Assembly: GCA_026182355.1 (NCBI GenBank)
Contig: JAPFBL010000084.1
Coordinates: 11,640,001-11,704,000 of the forward strand
DNA length: 64,000 nt
Direction: 5' to 3'
DNA from: Hermatobates lingyangjiaoensis
Lineage: Eukaryota; Arthropoda; Insecta; Hemiptera; Hermatobatidae
Shown here: positions 24,101 to 36,374 of the stretch, piece after piece
Layout: the number at the start of each line of letters is the position of its first letter
Position numbering within the stretch: position 1 is the stretch's first letter
Notes under the pieces: model-generated
Told to the model about the DNA's origin: nothing
Database searches by the model: none
Seen by the model: only the letters and a program-made list of their open reading frames with translations
Made by a program: the position numbers and the translations under genes

Positions 24101-25850
24101 ATTTAACATAATAAATACTATACGTAAAATGCCTTGCATTATTGGACAATATTACTCTCGTTACTACTGTTTTTAAATATTATCATACGGAACCGTATTG
24201 ATACAGAGTGAATTTAGTTAGTTTTAGAATAGGCTATCTCAGAAATTAAAAATAATAACTACAAAATATCTTAAAAGGATTAATTACTGATGGTTCTAAT
24301 TGTAATGAAATTCTTGACATTTGTTTGAAACGTTAAAGATAATTTAAGGACTACTGTCTTTTGTCATAGTTAATAACAAAACTGCAGCAATAAGTAATAA
24401 CTAGTGATATATTCCTTTTGTTATCGAGTTCAACAAATTAGTAAGTCACTGATGTCTGCAAATTTTTTCCATCTTAATCCTCTGTAAATGCTCTAAGACT
24501 GTTTGATTTATTATCATATGTCCTGATCTTTCGAACAGCCCATGGAGCTCATTCGTTCTATCATTTTTGTTTCATTACGAAACCAGATTGTAGTAAATAT
24601 CAGCCGATTTGATGCGCTCAAGATAGACCTTGGTGGGCTTCAGATCTGCATCAATATTTTACTATGTCAACCTCATTGTAACGTAACTCCAATGATACTG
24701 GACGCTTACTAGCAAATCGCTCAGTTTAACTTGAGTGTTCCGGTGCTAGTCCCAGTATACATCTCCAATCGTTATCACCAACAGCTATCACCGTTAGAGC
24801 TTTATTTACGTATAAAGTCATAGAACAGGATTGAAAAATGCTTTGAAAGTATGTCATTTTATTTCTAAATAAGTACTTAGGTTGACACCAAATTGATTTC
24901 TCAGTCAAAGAGCAGGGACTCAAATTAGTATACACGTTTCGATAGGAGTGTATATAAAAGATGAGGTATACATGTAAAATATTGGTAGGAAAATTCTATT
25001 AAATGAGTTTCACTGCGCTTAAGTTTAAACTTAACTGACCTTCTAATCACAAAAGACGGATATCAAGTGATCGAGAGATTTGTAAGAAATCTAACTAAAT
25101 GTTATTACATCTGTTTAAAATAAAATATTACCAAGTACTACAAGTTTCCTTCCTTTATAGACAACTGTGACCCTATCTTTAAATACAAGCACATTCTTAG
25201 TATTATAGAGGTTGGCAGAATTTGCATTAAAAAATATAAGCTGTCTTACCACATATACTGCTGAAGTTGGCTCTAGTGTTTTCGGACGATCCTAACACCA
25301 TTATGCGAATTAATACGGTTTATCCATTGCCTAACGTAATTTTGTCTTTAAGTCAAATATATTTATGACAAAATATATTATGACAAAAATAATATGCTAT
25401 TTATTGATGCTTTTGACTGATTTCTAGAGCAATAATCTTTATAAACATAATACAAACAATATCGTTAACTTTGGCGAATGTTTAGTTTTAAGAAGACGTA
25501 TATATGTAAGACTCCGTACGTGTACATTAATTTTTTTCATAAATGAACTACATTTGATTGAGGAAAAGTCACATTTTCAATAACAATCTATTCAAATAAC
25601 AGAAAGGTTTTGTCTGTATTTTGCTTAGAACTGACTCATTTCAAGTTATCTTTACGTTATCTTTAGAGGAACCGAATTCACCCTTGGAAAAATTTCTGTC
25701 TATCGGTTTGTCCGCAAAATTTTGTCACTAGTAAACTTATCATGGTAACTATAAGACATAGTGGGCTGAAATTTTGACAATATATTTGTGATGTTTAACT
25801 TAACATCTAAGTTGGAATGGATTTGTAATTCTCAGCCCTACAAATGAACA
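21116..25850. other. Long stretch without recognised genes
   Basis: Mostly unique AT-rich DNA. The frame at 22696-22932 (78 codons, very charged) has no known family match and no flanking splice context that I can defend. GC-richer patches at 22960-23330 and 23800-23870 carry no readable domain. The membrane-anchor exon of the RING-finger gene could lie here, but I could not identify it. Confidence 0.4.
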
Positions 25851-25859
25851 GGCAGGAAA

Positions 25860-26526
25860 AATCAATAAACAATTCTTGCACTATATCAAGCTGAGGAAAG
25901 AATTTACAAGTCAGTTAACAGAGTGATCAGTGGTTAGGAAGCAGTTCATTATCCAATTGAATTTCTTGACTCCGTGACTGCTCCTGGACTGCCTGCTCAT
26001 GATTTAAAACTTAAAGTAGGGGCATGCTGTTACAAAGCTTGAGTGTCCCAAAAATGTGTAATGGGACACGACTCCGAATTCGTGCTTGACACAGATACGT
26101 TATAGAGGCTGATATCATAACTGGATGTGGTATTGGGAAGTCTGTGTTTATACCACACATACCATTGATATCTAGCAACTATCCCTTTCAATTCAAACTG
26201 TTGCAATTTCCCGTCAGCGTCTGTTTCGCAATGATGGTAAATAGGTAGCAAAGACCAACTCTGTCTACGGAAGGAATTGAAGGAAGTAAGACCAAGTCTT
26301 TCTTACATGGTCAACTGTATGTTGCTTGCTCAAGAGTCAGAGGTTCCAACTTTCTGTTCTTCCATGCGCCTGAAGGACAGACAGCTAGTAGGTGTATACC
26401 TAATGAGGCACTTAACTTAACACTCTGCAAATGAATATATTTTTTCCTGTTCTATAATTTTTAAATCACCACGTATCATCTCTGAATCTTTGTAAAATAC
26501 CCTTGAAAGACGGGCACGTCTGCTAG
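25860..26526 (+). mobile_element. Helitron 3' part with helicase end and terminal hairpin
   Basis: The + strand reads YPIEFLDSVTAPGLPAHDLK, LKVGA (25950-26020), NGTRLR, then EADIITGCGIGKSVFIP, LISSNYPFQFK, LLQFPVSVCFAMMVNR, a stop, and SFLHGQLYVACSRVRGSNFL (about 26290-26355), followed by FFHAPEGQTA. These are the C-terminal blocks of the Helitron Rep-helicase. The 3' end has the hairpin AGACG-GGCA-CGTCT (26508-26521), then GCTAG ending at 26526 and a host T: the classic Helitron terminus. Frameshifts and a stop make it inactive, and the Rep domain is not seen. It ends 183 bp before the first visible exon of the RING-finger gene. Confidence 0.85.
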
Positions 26527-26709
26527 TTCGAAATAAAAAAAATATTTATTTTTCATCAAAAGTTTGATAGCAGCTTGATACCTAAACTATACATTACACC
26601 TCTTCTATAGATGTATGTACCCCTTTAGAGTCAGCTAAACATTATTTTGAATTAATGATTAGAAGTTTAACTGATATTCTAGTTTTGATTTTATATATTT
26701 TAATTTCAG

Positions 26710-26861
26710 AAATATGGCAGTCTTATGGATTCATGGAGAGGATTTCTTTTTCGGTACATCAGTGCACAATGTTCAACCTAGAATCCCTCAAATGAAGATG
26801 ATGAAAGTGCATATTCCCTTCACTTTTAAACTTCAAGAGGCCAGCAATTCCTCATACGATG
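26710..26861 (+). CDS. CGRRF1: CGRRF1-like RING E3 ligase, first visible coding exon
   Basis: After a pyrimidine-rich acceptor (TTTAATTTCAG, ending 26709) the exon reads NMAVLWIHGEDFFFG, then MMKVHIPFTFKLQEA and SSYD, ending at 26861 before a strong donor GTAAGAGT. It starts in phase 2 and ends in phase 1, so the ATG at 26714 is internal. From memory of the family, vertebrate CGRRF1 has at this place a short segment after its N-terminal membrane span with a K-x-PFGLEI-like strand, which fits KVHIPFTFKL. The similarity is weak but order and phase agree with the next exon (G|AA = Glu). The preceding exon, expected to hold the initiator Met and transmembrane helix, is not identified. Downstream intron: about 15 kb. 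Confidence 0.62.
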
Positions 26862-26999
26862 GTAAGAGTAAGCTAAATTTGAGTATTAAAATAGTTGGGA
26901 ACGTGAAATATCAAGTAGTTTATATTGATAGAGAGTGAAATGCATAAGCAGTGTAAATCAGATATAAGTTAGGGTAGTATAATAAAACACTATAAAAAT

Positions 27000-27220
27000 T
27001 ATGGAGTGATCTACACTCAACTTTAATATAAGTAAATTTAATATCAAACTTCTTATATATATAATGTCCCATTTAGCCATATTATAAATGTCTAAATGGG
27101 AGAAGTTTATTAGTCTTTCATTCCTGTAGGTAGCCATTGATCAACTTATCAATATATATGCTTACTTTTTCATATCACACCACTGATGCATACAACATCA
27201 TTGGCATAACTATAGCAGTA
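27000..27220 (-). repeat. R1 repeat, reverse, left portion
   Basis: 'tggagtgatctacactcaactttaatataag' is the reversed R1 3' end, followed by the 'catcacaccactgatgc' block. It is interrupted by a Tigger-like MITE at 27221 and resumes at 27855. Confidence 0.65.
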
Positions 27221-27852
27221 CAGTAGAACCCCCTTTATCCGGTATCCAAACGTCCGGCACGCTCAAAACAACGGCAAAATTTTGACCAGGGTAATTTCCC
27301 GAAAATATTGGGTAAAAAATATGCAAAAACACAAAAAATGTACAACCACGTAATTTTAAATACGCCGCGCGAAGCTCCCCTGGTCTGACGAAGAATTACC
27401 TGACGACCCCCCTCCAATGTTAAGTCAAAAACAAGACAGTTAGGCTTAAGGACATTAGTACAGTAAGATAAATACGAAAATAAGTGAAAACATAGAGTTA
27501 AATACAGTATAGAAACAAGAAAATAAGTTTAAAAGATAGAGTTAAATACAGTATCGAAATATAAGTTTACGACTAGCCTATAAATATGCCTGCCCTTACC
27601 TAAGGAAAATAAAATATGAAAAATAAAGTTTACGTTTATTAAAAGTGCCTTTACAATGGATTACATTACAGTCTACAGTCAAGCCTACGCTCTAAGAAGG
27701 TAATTACAAGTGTGTTTTCTATGATTGTTTTGCTATTTTCTAACTTTTAATTAATTCGTCTGTATTTATAAGAGTAACACTCAAAACAACGGCAAAACGC
27801 TTTATCCGGCATGGCTCCCCCCCGATCGTACTGGATAAACGGGGTTCTACTG
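27221..27852. mobile_element. Tigger/pogo-like MITE
   Basis: The 632-bp element starts CAGTAGAACCCCCTTTATCC and ends with the complement of CAGTAGAACCCCGTTTATCC. It is flanked by TA on both sides (27219-27220, 27853-27854), as pogo/Tigger transposition produces. The TIR is of the CAGTAGAACC..ATCCG type common in animal Tigger elements. There is no transposase frame inside. The host DNA on both sides is R1. Confidence 0.85.
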
Positions 27853-27854
27853 TA

Positions 27855-28770
27855 ATAACATTTTTAAAAAGCAAAAGTGTAGATGTTGTGATACGAAATA
27901 ATCTTTTACAGGAGAATATGGCTTTTGTCCCAATAGCCAATGGATCTCCCTCATAGTTTATCCTACATCCTTCTACATTGAAGATTTAAGACAAAGTTCC
28001 CCATTTAAAACTTGAAAATATTCCTATTTTGTCTGAAAAATTTCAGAAACATGTAAAAAGAATGCCGTTTTAAGGAAATTTTTAATTTTAGATGTAGGAT
28101 AATTTCATTTATTATTTTTCAAATTCTCTTTTCAATTTTGAATTATGTTTCACATTTATGATCTTTTATAAAATTATTATACGGGAAATTTTAGGTCATG
28201 CTAATTTTTTTGAAAAAATCACTTTTTTTATCAAAAAAATTTTTTTTTATCAAAACCTGAAGAGGTTGGCACAAAAGTCCCCATGCCCGGTCCGTATCTG
28301 TGCGAGCCAGTGATCAATTAGAAGTCCTCTCAGCCCCATTCTTGTCCCGAAGTTGGGGATAAATCAGTAAGTCCACACGGAATTTACATTTGATATTGAG
28401 GTTTATTCAGGGGTGCGACATATAGATTGATTAGAGCATTTTGTGAGACAAATCAACTCCATCAAACTATGGGAAGCATCAGAAATTATATGTCTGATTG
28501 GCTTTGATTTTTTACATGCAAGAATTTTATTTTTAAACAGCTCATATAAAGTTCTTAATTTATTTAAAAAAAAATTGTTAAACGTCTAAAAATCAATTTT
28601 ATTTTAGTAGATTCACTCAAAAAAATTTTTTAAGTCTATGTAAACAATATAAATAAATTAAACAAATCCGCAAGTATAGCGAGTAAACGATTAGTCCAGG
28701 TTGAATAGTCAGTTTTTATAGCTTCATGGTTTTTTAATAAGCCGTTTAGAGTCAAAGAAACATTTTGTGA
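27855..28770 (-). repeat. R1 repeat, reverse, continuation
   Basis: Continues the reversed R1 order: GATACGAAATAATC, GGAGAATATGGCTTTTGTCC, 'ggatctccctcat', 'cttctacattgaag', 'gattagagcattttgtgagac', 'tttcattatttt', and 'aagccgtttagagtcaaag' (28738-28756). The R1 5' third is absent. A GC-richer segment at 28255-28400 is not R1 and may be a further insertion. Confidence 0.65.
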
Positions 28771-30262
28771 AAACAGATGTATTATTTACGGCCTGCAAAA
28801 AAAAAAACTCCGCTCAATTCTGAAATTATTCTCTTGATGTATCTCAGGTTATAAGTAGTTGCCAGTATCTTTGGAAATTGAAGCTACACAAAAATTTTAG
28901 TTAATACAAGAAGGCAGAGTGCAGAAATGAAGGAAGCATGTATATGTAGTTGTATGTGTACTTTTTTAATGTGGTATACATATAAGCAGGTAAAGATAAA
29001 ATACGAAACTCACACTTTTGATTGACCTGTTGTGCTGTTTCGACTTTTCGAAGTTAATTAAATTTCAGAGAAAATTTTGGAGACATTTATAATGGAAGAG
29101 AACTCTCATTACATATAAAGTTAAGTGAATGGAATTTTTTTTAATTTATAAAATACTGCTATTTTTGAGCTAATTTTTTATAAGATTAAAATATTATTGG
29201 AAAGGATCAAGGGAAATGGGTAAAATAAACCTTAATAAATAACATTGGTCAATAATTGTTTAAAAATCTTATTTTATTTGTTAGCATAAACTAGTAAGAA
29301 AGTTATGGTACACAGAAATGTTATATGGAATGTCATAAAATAGCAAGTTCATCTTAATACTATATGAAGAAACATTATACTGTAGATATCTATAATAAGA
29401 ACAATAATGAAACAAATTCTGTGTGTTCCCCTTCCCTGCTGTTTTAGGGTTGAAAATGTTTATTACTTGTTATTTGACACCAATTTTAGTTATGCAGTAA
29501 CGTAACCACATTACGTGTTTAATTCTATGCTGGAAGTTAAATTTTATCTTACTCATGTTTATTGGAGTAGGGATCTTTAGTAATTACCTGAAATCGTGCA
29601 GCCTCAGGACCGGTGACTTTACAACCCTCAAATTGAAGAGATGCCTTTCCATCTCCCGCATAAAAAACATAGATCATGACCAACCTCACCTTTAATCTGC
29701 TTAAAACAAATCATTAACATGTTCTTATATCGTTACCTTATTACACTTCTCATTTGCAAAATCAAATTTTTCAGCGGTCTTAAACTGCGTAGATATATCA
29801 AATTTTTTTTACTGCATTTCAGAAAATTAAACAGAATAAAATTACTAACAATCTGTAAATCAGCCTAAATTGAATAATAAAACATGGTATATTTTTTGTG
29901 ATTGAAAAATCACGACACACTGCGTGGCTCATATTTTAAGTTCAGCTATTATTTAATTATTATTTCGTCCTTATCAAGTACTTCCACTGAAGCTAGTTCC
30001 TTTTACATGTGTTTTAGTACACAGATGAAGTTCATGCATTGTTTTAAATTATGTCCATTATCTTGATAGCAGCACTTCTACCTTCAGTCGCTCATGGCCG
30101 ATGACAATTAGCATTCCTCAATGAGTATGTTCATGTCATGTATACCATATGGCTATAGATATGAAATTATACCTTCTGTTCCTTCATTGTTCCGGGTTTA
30201 CGTTGTCTAAACTTATATGTATGTATGTTTTGATCAGGGTTGGACAGTTGGAAGGTATAAGG
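28771..30262. other. Intronic stretch without recognised features
   Basis: AT-rich, no coding domain or repeat identified. It lies in the large intron after exon 26710-26861. Confidence 0.4.
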
Positions 30263-30264
30263 TC

Positions 30265-30363
30265 CGACTCCTGACTATTAGAGTCAACTACGACTCCTGA
30301 CTCCTATTAGAGTCAACTACGACTCCTGACTCCTATTAGAGTCAACTACGACTCCTGATTCCA
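30265..30363. repeat. 29-bp tandem repeat, about 3.3 units
   Basis: The unit GAGTCAACTACGACTCCTGA followed by CTCCTATTA repeats about three times with few changes; GACTCCTGACTCC is itself an internal sub-repeat. Tandem arrays of this 'gactcctgactcc' type often sit at the ends of hAT-like MITEs, but I found no matching terminus here. Confidence 0.8.
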
Positions 30364-30369
30364 TATAGA

Positions 30370-31228
30370 ATGTATTTCGGTGTAGATGGTAAAAAAACAT
30401 TACTCTGCAAAAACTAACCAGAAACTTGCTAAAAGAAGCCAAAAAAACTTTCGGCAACACCTCCTCAAAGCTTCGTGGTAAAATATTATTTCCGTAGGAT
30501 GTATTTTTATATTAAAAAAAAAAAATATTAGTTGAATGCGGGCTGCCAATGAGATTTATAGGAAAATCTCAGCCAAAATTCATAAAGAAAACAATATTAG
30601 AATAATGTATAGGGAAGGGTAAACCCTCGAATTTCTTGCTTACCTGCAAAAATCAACTCCTTGCGTACCTTGTAATTCTTCATCTTGTAATTTCCTTTTT
30701 TTAATGCAACATTATTTGTGGGTAAATACTACTGATTGCAAAATATTGAGTTGTTAAAGCGTTGTGCATGCACGTGGTCATTGAGAAAATATTTCGGATT
30801 TATTATCCAGTTGTCCAGGTTGACGTGTCTTTATAGCTAAAAATATGTATTAACGAATTGACTACATTTCAAGTCTGGAATTTAAATTGTTTTACTATAG
30901 TATAATATTTAATGCAATCTGCGGAAAACTTTCAACTTTTTGATACTAAAATAAAATACTACTGTATTTAAAAAAAAAGTAACTAAAGGATCTTACCGTG
31001 AATATCCAAAAAAAACTGTGATTTGAAGTAAACATTTGTTCAGTAACTCTACTAATATAGAAACCTTTTAAGCCAGGAGTGTGCCAACATATTTTCATTG
31101 AGGATTTCATATGTAAAAGTGCTTCCTTTATTTTGCTCTACTCGGAATATCTCTCTTCTTTAAAGCATTAAATTAAGGAAAATCAATAAAATGTGGATAT
31201 TTTTCTCTTAATTGAATGTACTGAAAAA
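30370..31228. other. Intronic stretch without recognised features
   Basis: No gene, RNA or repeat recognised. Confidence 0.4.
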
Positions 31229-31230
31229 AA

Positions 31231-32368
31231 ATCTGGAGTGGCCTACACTCAACTTTACTATAAGTAACTTAATATCAAATTTCTTGAGTATATAATATAT
31301 AACGTCTCATTTAAGCATAATGTAAACATCTAAATGGGATATGATTATTAGTCTTTGGCCACGTGACTTTCTGTCGTCATAAAGCTTAAACATAGTTACG
31401 GAGTGCCACCAGTGGGTGTCCACCCGTTTCCGTCACACAATCACAAAGCTAAAGGAGTAACCCTGAAATCAAAATTACTTCTAAGTACATGAAATTGTAG
31501 TCGAAGTATCAAGGAAAAAAAAAAGTCAATGTAAACAATGTAAAAAAAATATAAAAAATTTGACAAGTATAGCAGGTGATCTCTTAGTCTAGGCTAAACA
31601 AACAGTTTTTATAGTGTTATTGCTCTTTCCCGTAACTGCAACTTCATGATTTTTTTTTATGAATTGCTAATTTTTCGTTCCATTTTTGGTCAAATTTTCA
31701 TTATTTTTTAATGAGCCGTTTAGCGTCAAAAAAACATTTTCTGAAAACAGAAATCGTACTGTAACGCCCCTTTAGCGAACGTAATTTTGAAAAAAAATAT
31801 CTCAACTCATTCTCCACATAATGTTCTATTTTTATGCATAGTTTCATTTTGATCCGTCAAGCAGTATGGCTTGTATTGCTCTCACAATGTTTGAGATTGA
31901 ATTATAAGTCAAAATTTTTACATTTTATTAAAAAAAAAATATTTCCCGTTGGTTTAAAATTTTGAATATATTTTTCGTTTGTTCCATTTGTAACCTCAAA
32001 GATAATGTCAAAATTTCAAAACTCGAGGGTTATCAGTTTAGGAGAAATAATTGTTTTTTAAAAAACGGTTTTTGGCAAAAAAAGTGACTTTCCAATCATG
32101 CATAATTCTTCCCAAACAATAGGGATCTTCTTCCCTATGAGGCCCAATTTTGTGTACAATATCAACTTGATCGATCAAAGATTCTGGACCGTAGCGTGGC
32201 AACAAGCAATGCTAACACACTCACCCACCCACCCACCCACCCACCCACACAGAAATCATCGAAAAAACTTCATAAAACGACTTCTGGGACCTCAAAACAT
32301 GTAATTCCGTCCAAATCTCGAGATCGAATTTTTTCACGATCACTATACTTTACTTATAGTAAAGTAAA
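31231..32368 (-). repeat. R1 repeat, reverse copy 3, rearranged
   Basis: Both R1 ends are present: ATCTGGAGTGGCCTACACTC at 31231 and CTTTACTTATAGTAAAGTAA at 32349-32368. Between about 31357 and 31530 the R1 3' body is replaced by unrelated sequence (from GGCCACGTGACTTTCTG to CGAAGTATCAAGG), after which R1 resumes at its middle (GACAAGTATAGCAGGTGATC). The CCCA/CACC microsatellite at 32220-32248 is longer here than in other copies. Confidence 0.8.
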
Positions 32369-32369
32369 A

Positions 32370-33005
32370 ATGGTTCAACATATTTATTGATACCGCTCTA
32401 CAAAATTTTGTATAAAAACTGTTATAAATAGTGTAGGATGTAGTATGTGCTAGTATCTAATCTTTTATTTATATGCATTTTTAAATAAACTATTTCCCTA
32501 GTTGAGAAGGACTAATCTAGAGGTAACCAAGTCCGATGAAAGTTGGGCCTATGAGAGAGAAAGAGAATTGATGAAAACTGGTAGATATGATATGGAAAGA
32601 TAGTAGTGAGTGGAATCTATAGGAAAAATATAAATATCGAGTGAAATATGCTGCCGCAAACAAACTAGAGTCAATATCCTTTGGGAAAATTCTAGTCTAA
32701 AATTTTAAGTTATCCATATTTTATTCTGTATAGACTTTAAAAACATTATAACTGCGTGAGTATTTGTGGTGGAAAGATATGTAAAAAGTATTAGAAAAAA
32801 ATCAATTCATATTTTTTCTATTATTTTGCTGTATTTTTTTTGTTTCCTTATTTCTATCGTCATTAGCAATACAAAGATGTTATAGTTCATTGAAAACATC
32901 TGCCAACTGAATTACAATAATACTGATATCACATTACTTTTTTTCCCTTTCATATCTTTTAATGAAGTGCGTTTGGTTTCATATACATGTGTTTTCACAT
33001 GTCTC
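32370..33005. other. Intronic stretch without recognised features
   Basis: AT-rich DNA with no recognised feature. Confidence 0.4.
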
Positions 33006-33009
33006 CTTG

Positions 33010-33165
33010 AAAAAAAAAAATGAGTAGTCAAGTCTGGTGAACGTGGAGAGCAAGAAAATGGTACATTTCTTCTGATTTTTCTGTTAGAAAATTTCTAATT
33101 CAGAAACCGTCTAACATGGAGAGCAAAGTCGCAAGGAGCTCCATCTAATTGAATAACTGTATTTA
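33010..33165 (-). pseudogene. IS630/Tc1/mariner-type transposase fragment
   Basis: The - strand reads QLDGAPCDFALHVRRFLN, a stop, then PFSCSPRSPDLTTH. This matches the block around the second and third catalytic aspartates of a mariner-like transposase family (QQDGAPPHYALNVRRYLD..WPPRSPDLTPLDF). It is heavily decayed and no TIRs were seen. Confidence 0.6.
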
Positions 33166-33261
33166 TTTCAGTTATAATTGTTAAAGCTGCGGAAAAATAT
33201 ATTTCTGCAGCATATTTAAGAAGCTTTAACTGTTAACGCACACGATCTTCGTACGAATATT

Positions 33262-33330
33262 TTTCTACCCTCCTAGTTCGCCGGACTTTATTCCATTAGG
33301 CTTTGTTTTACGAGAAACACTTACATGCAA
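33262..33330 (+). pseudogene. Mariner-like transposase scrap, opposite strand
   Basis: YPPSSPDFIPLGFVLRE matches the third catalytic Asp motif (YPPYSPDLAPSDF..LF) of mariner transposases. It is only about 20 codons, on the opposite strand to the fragment at 33010. It may be a separate element. Confidence 0.45.
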
Positions 33331-33334
33331 ATGC

Positions 33335-34488
33335 AAAAATTACATGCAAAAACGCTTATAATATATAATCAAGCCTAGTTCATTATAAGATTTGAAAGTT
33401 ATAATAACGAATGTGATTCCAGATATTACTGTAAATTAGATATTTCAGTGAACTGCAAAATTGTATTGTTTGATAGTGGAAACCTGCTGCTAATTAAACA
33501 TGCTTTGTTAGAGGTTTGAAAACATATGTAATAGGAAATATGTAATATTTCAAAATATTTATTTGGATGGACTAATTTTCATTTGCTGGTATTCAAGCCT
33601 TAATGAAGTGTCGGCAATGATATTCTAATAAATTAAAGTTTTAATGCAATTACTTCCTTAACTGCTGCATTGTAATATAATTACACGTGCAGTAATATCT
33701 TTTTTTTTTCAATGTTGTGGTCATGTGTGTGGTCATGTACTGAAACGCTGTCAAATACATTTCAATTTGAATAATCAATCAGTTGGTTATTTATTTTGTC
33801 TTGCATATATGTTAAGATATCTGTAATTAATATCTACAGTCACTGCTAGATGTTTATCATATTCTAAAGAAATGGCAAGTTTTCTTAACTTTTTACATAT
33901 GGGCGCGCTAATCTCTCTCACCCATTTAGTTTGAGTAAATCATATTAGATTTAGTCCAAGTGCTGAGGAATTGAAACTGTACTGTCTTCTACCTTAATGG
34001 TATCTATTCGGGGGATATGACAGGTTTTAGTACTATAAAGTAGTTGCGTAGAGATGTGAATTGGTGCTGTGGGTGGAGGAGCTTGTAGAAAGTGTGTGGT
34101 TACCTCACTGGTCCAGCTTGCGACATCTTTTGCTTCCAGTTCGTTCCCTTTCCATTATATCTCCTATATATTTCATGATTCTTTTCATTTACATATAAAA
34201 AAAGGTTGAATACACGTATTTAACGACAGTCTTAGCTTTTCAAGGACTTTGGTATCCTGACAGACTTCTAAAGAAAACCTATCCATATCGAAGCCCTGGA
34301 ACTTACTTAATCTTTGTAAGCTATAATTTCTCAATTAGCTCCCTACCCTTTAATTAAAGCTTCGTCCTACTTTTGTAGTGTATTTGAGAGTATTATTTCA
34401 TAATATTAGTATTTGCACCTCTTGGTACATCTGAGTTCTGTAAAATATTCTGTCCTTCGTTGCTGGTAACAAGATTACAACATTTAAA
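33335..34488. other. Intronic stretch without recognised features
   Basis: No gene or repeat recognised. Confidence 0.4.
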
Positions 34489-34490
34489 AA

Positions 34491-35855
34491 ATCTGGAGTG
34501 GCCTACACTCAACTTTACTATAAGTAACTTAATATCAAATTTCTTGAGTATATATTATATAACAGCTCATTTAAGCATAATGTAAACATCTATCTAAATG
34601 GGATATGATTATCAGTCTTTCATTCTTGAGGTAGTAAAGATAGTGATCGAAGGACATATCAATATATAAGCTTATTTTTGTACGTCACACAGCTGATGAA
34701 AATAATTTCATTAGTATAACTACATCAGTAATAAAATTTTTGAAAAACCAAAGTGAACATTTCTTGATACGAAATATTCTCCTACAAGAGAACATGGCTT
34801 TTGTTCAAATAGCCAGTGGATTTCTTACATCGTTTACGTGACATCCATCTACATTGAATATTAAAGTAAAATTTTCAAATTTAAAACAGGATAATACCCC
34901 TTTTTTTCTGAAAAACATCATAAACATCGAAGAAAAAATGTTGTTTTAAGATGATTTATAATTAAAGATGTACGATAATTACATTTATTAATCTCTAAAC
35001 GAAAGATTTCAATTTTGAATTATCTTTACATTTTCCGTCTTTTATAGAAGGGCTTCTTGGTATTTAATAAGATCATTTTCTTTCCCCTTTGTCAAATATC
35101 ATATATACGATTTTTTTCTGAGTGAGTGTTATCCTTTTCCTGCCTTCTGTACTCTGTTATAAGTTTGCTATGAATGTATATTGAGAAAAAATATATTAGT
35201 AATTAGCCAGTTTACATTCTCAAATCGAAGTCAAAGCCAGCTATTCAATATAATTTAAATCTTTTATAGTTGGTAGCTTCTAATTTTTGAAAATAATAAA
35301 TATGAACTATTAGACTAGAATCGTAAAAAAAACTGGATATTTCTCAACAAACATAAGTCCTCTTTCTTGAGGAAAGAGTCCATTCATTAGATTTCAATAT
35401 CATGGAAAGGTACAACATTCACAATGATAATGTAATTGTAACTGATATTAAGTTTTGATCAAGAGTGCAATATATAGATTTATTAAAGCATTTTATGAGA
35501 CAAATCCATCATGCCATGGAAGACAAAGGTAATTTATTTATGTTTATTGGCGGTGATTTTTTTACATGTAAAAAGTACTTTCCGATCATGCATAATTCTT
35601 CCCAAACAATAGGGATCTTCTTCCCTATGAGGCCCATTTTTGTGTAAAATATCAACTTGATCCATCAATGATTCTGGACCGTAGCGTGGTAACAAGCAAT
35701 GCTAACACACTCACCCATCCACCCACCCACACGCACACAGACATCATAGAAAAAACTTCATAAAACTACTTCTGGGACCTCAAAACATGTAATTCCGTCA
35801 AAATCTCGAGATCGAATTTTTTCACGATCACTATACTTTACTTATAGTAAAGTAA
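34491..35855 (-). repeat. R1 repeat, reverse copy 4, internally deleted
   Basis: Both ends are intact (ATCTGGAGTGGCCTACACTC at 34491; CTTTACTTATAGTAAAGTAA near 35836-35855). The whole 3' half is well kept, including the segment missing from copy 1. At about 35570 the sequence jumps from TTTTTTTACATGTAAA straight to AAGTACTTTCCGATCATGCA, so about 700 bp of the R1 centre is deleted. Confidence 0.82.
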
Positions 35856-35859
35856 TAAA

Positions 35860-36119
35860 AATACTGATTTTGAAGAGTGACACAATTTAAGGAGCTGAAG
35901 TTTTCTAGAAGTGTTGTCATGTTTTTCATATTTCTGCATAAAATTATATAAAGTTCAAATCACTTGGTCGTTACACTTGTTTGCCCAACGGAATGGTTGC
36001 ACTATTCATAATGACTTGCCTGTGTGAATAATGTAGACTATAATACTAAATGTAACAAGGATTTATTATTGTTTATTGTAGTCATTGTTCATATTGACTG
36101 GGCATAGTCATCTCGTTGA
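35860..36119. other. Unassigned intronic stretch
   Basis: Nothing recognised. Confidence 0.4.
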
Positions 36120-36302
36120 TTATTTGGTGCATAACACAGACACATATATATAAAGTTCCATGTAGGCAAAGAACCATGAAGAAATTGAAAACACACACTT
36201 ACGGTTTCTAATTTTTGGTTTGAACCGTCTTTAGGAGAGATAAGAGCCCATTGATACAGAGACGGTTGGAGACGGTCCGTTTCGGGTCGTCGAGCCTTTA
36301 TC

Positions 36303-36334
<32 letters not shown>
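36120..36334 (-). repeat. Degenerate PLE terminus next to (TA)n
   Basis: On the - strand CTAAAGA, a GGTTCAAACC hairpin and AAAAATTAG occupy the places of CUGANGA, helix II and GAAA, each core box with a substitution. AAACCGTAAGTGTGTG resembles the arm of the next palindrome. The right edge is a (TA)n run at 36303-36334. Confidence 0.4.
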
Positions 36335-36337
<3 letters not shown>

Positions 36338-36374
36338 TCAAAATTCGAAAAAAAACGATCCTAACTGGACGCAA

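Noticed and set aside
30265..30363. CRISPR-like direct repeats
   Set aside because: The units are contiguous without unique spacers and the genome is eukaryotic; this is a plain tandem repeat.
32098..32390. Frames rich in Thr-His-Pro repeats (also 9799-9981 and 17981-18178)
   Set aside because: They are the CACCC microsatellite within the R1 repeat read through; identical shadows appear in every R1 copy.
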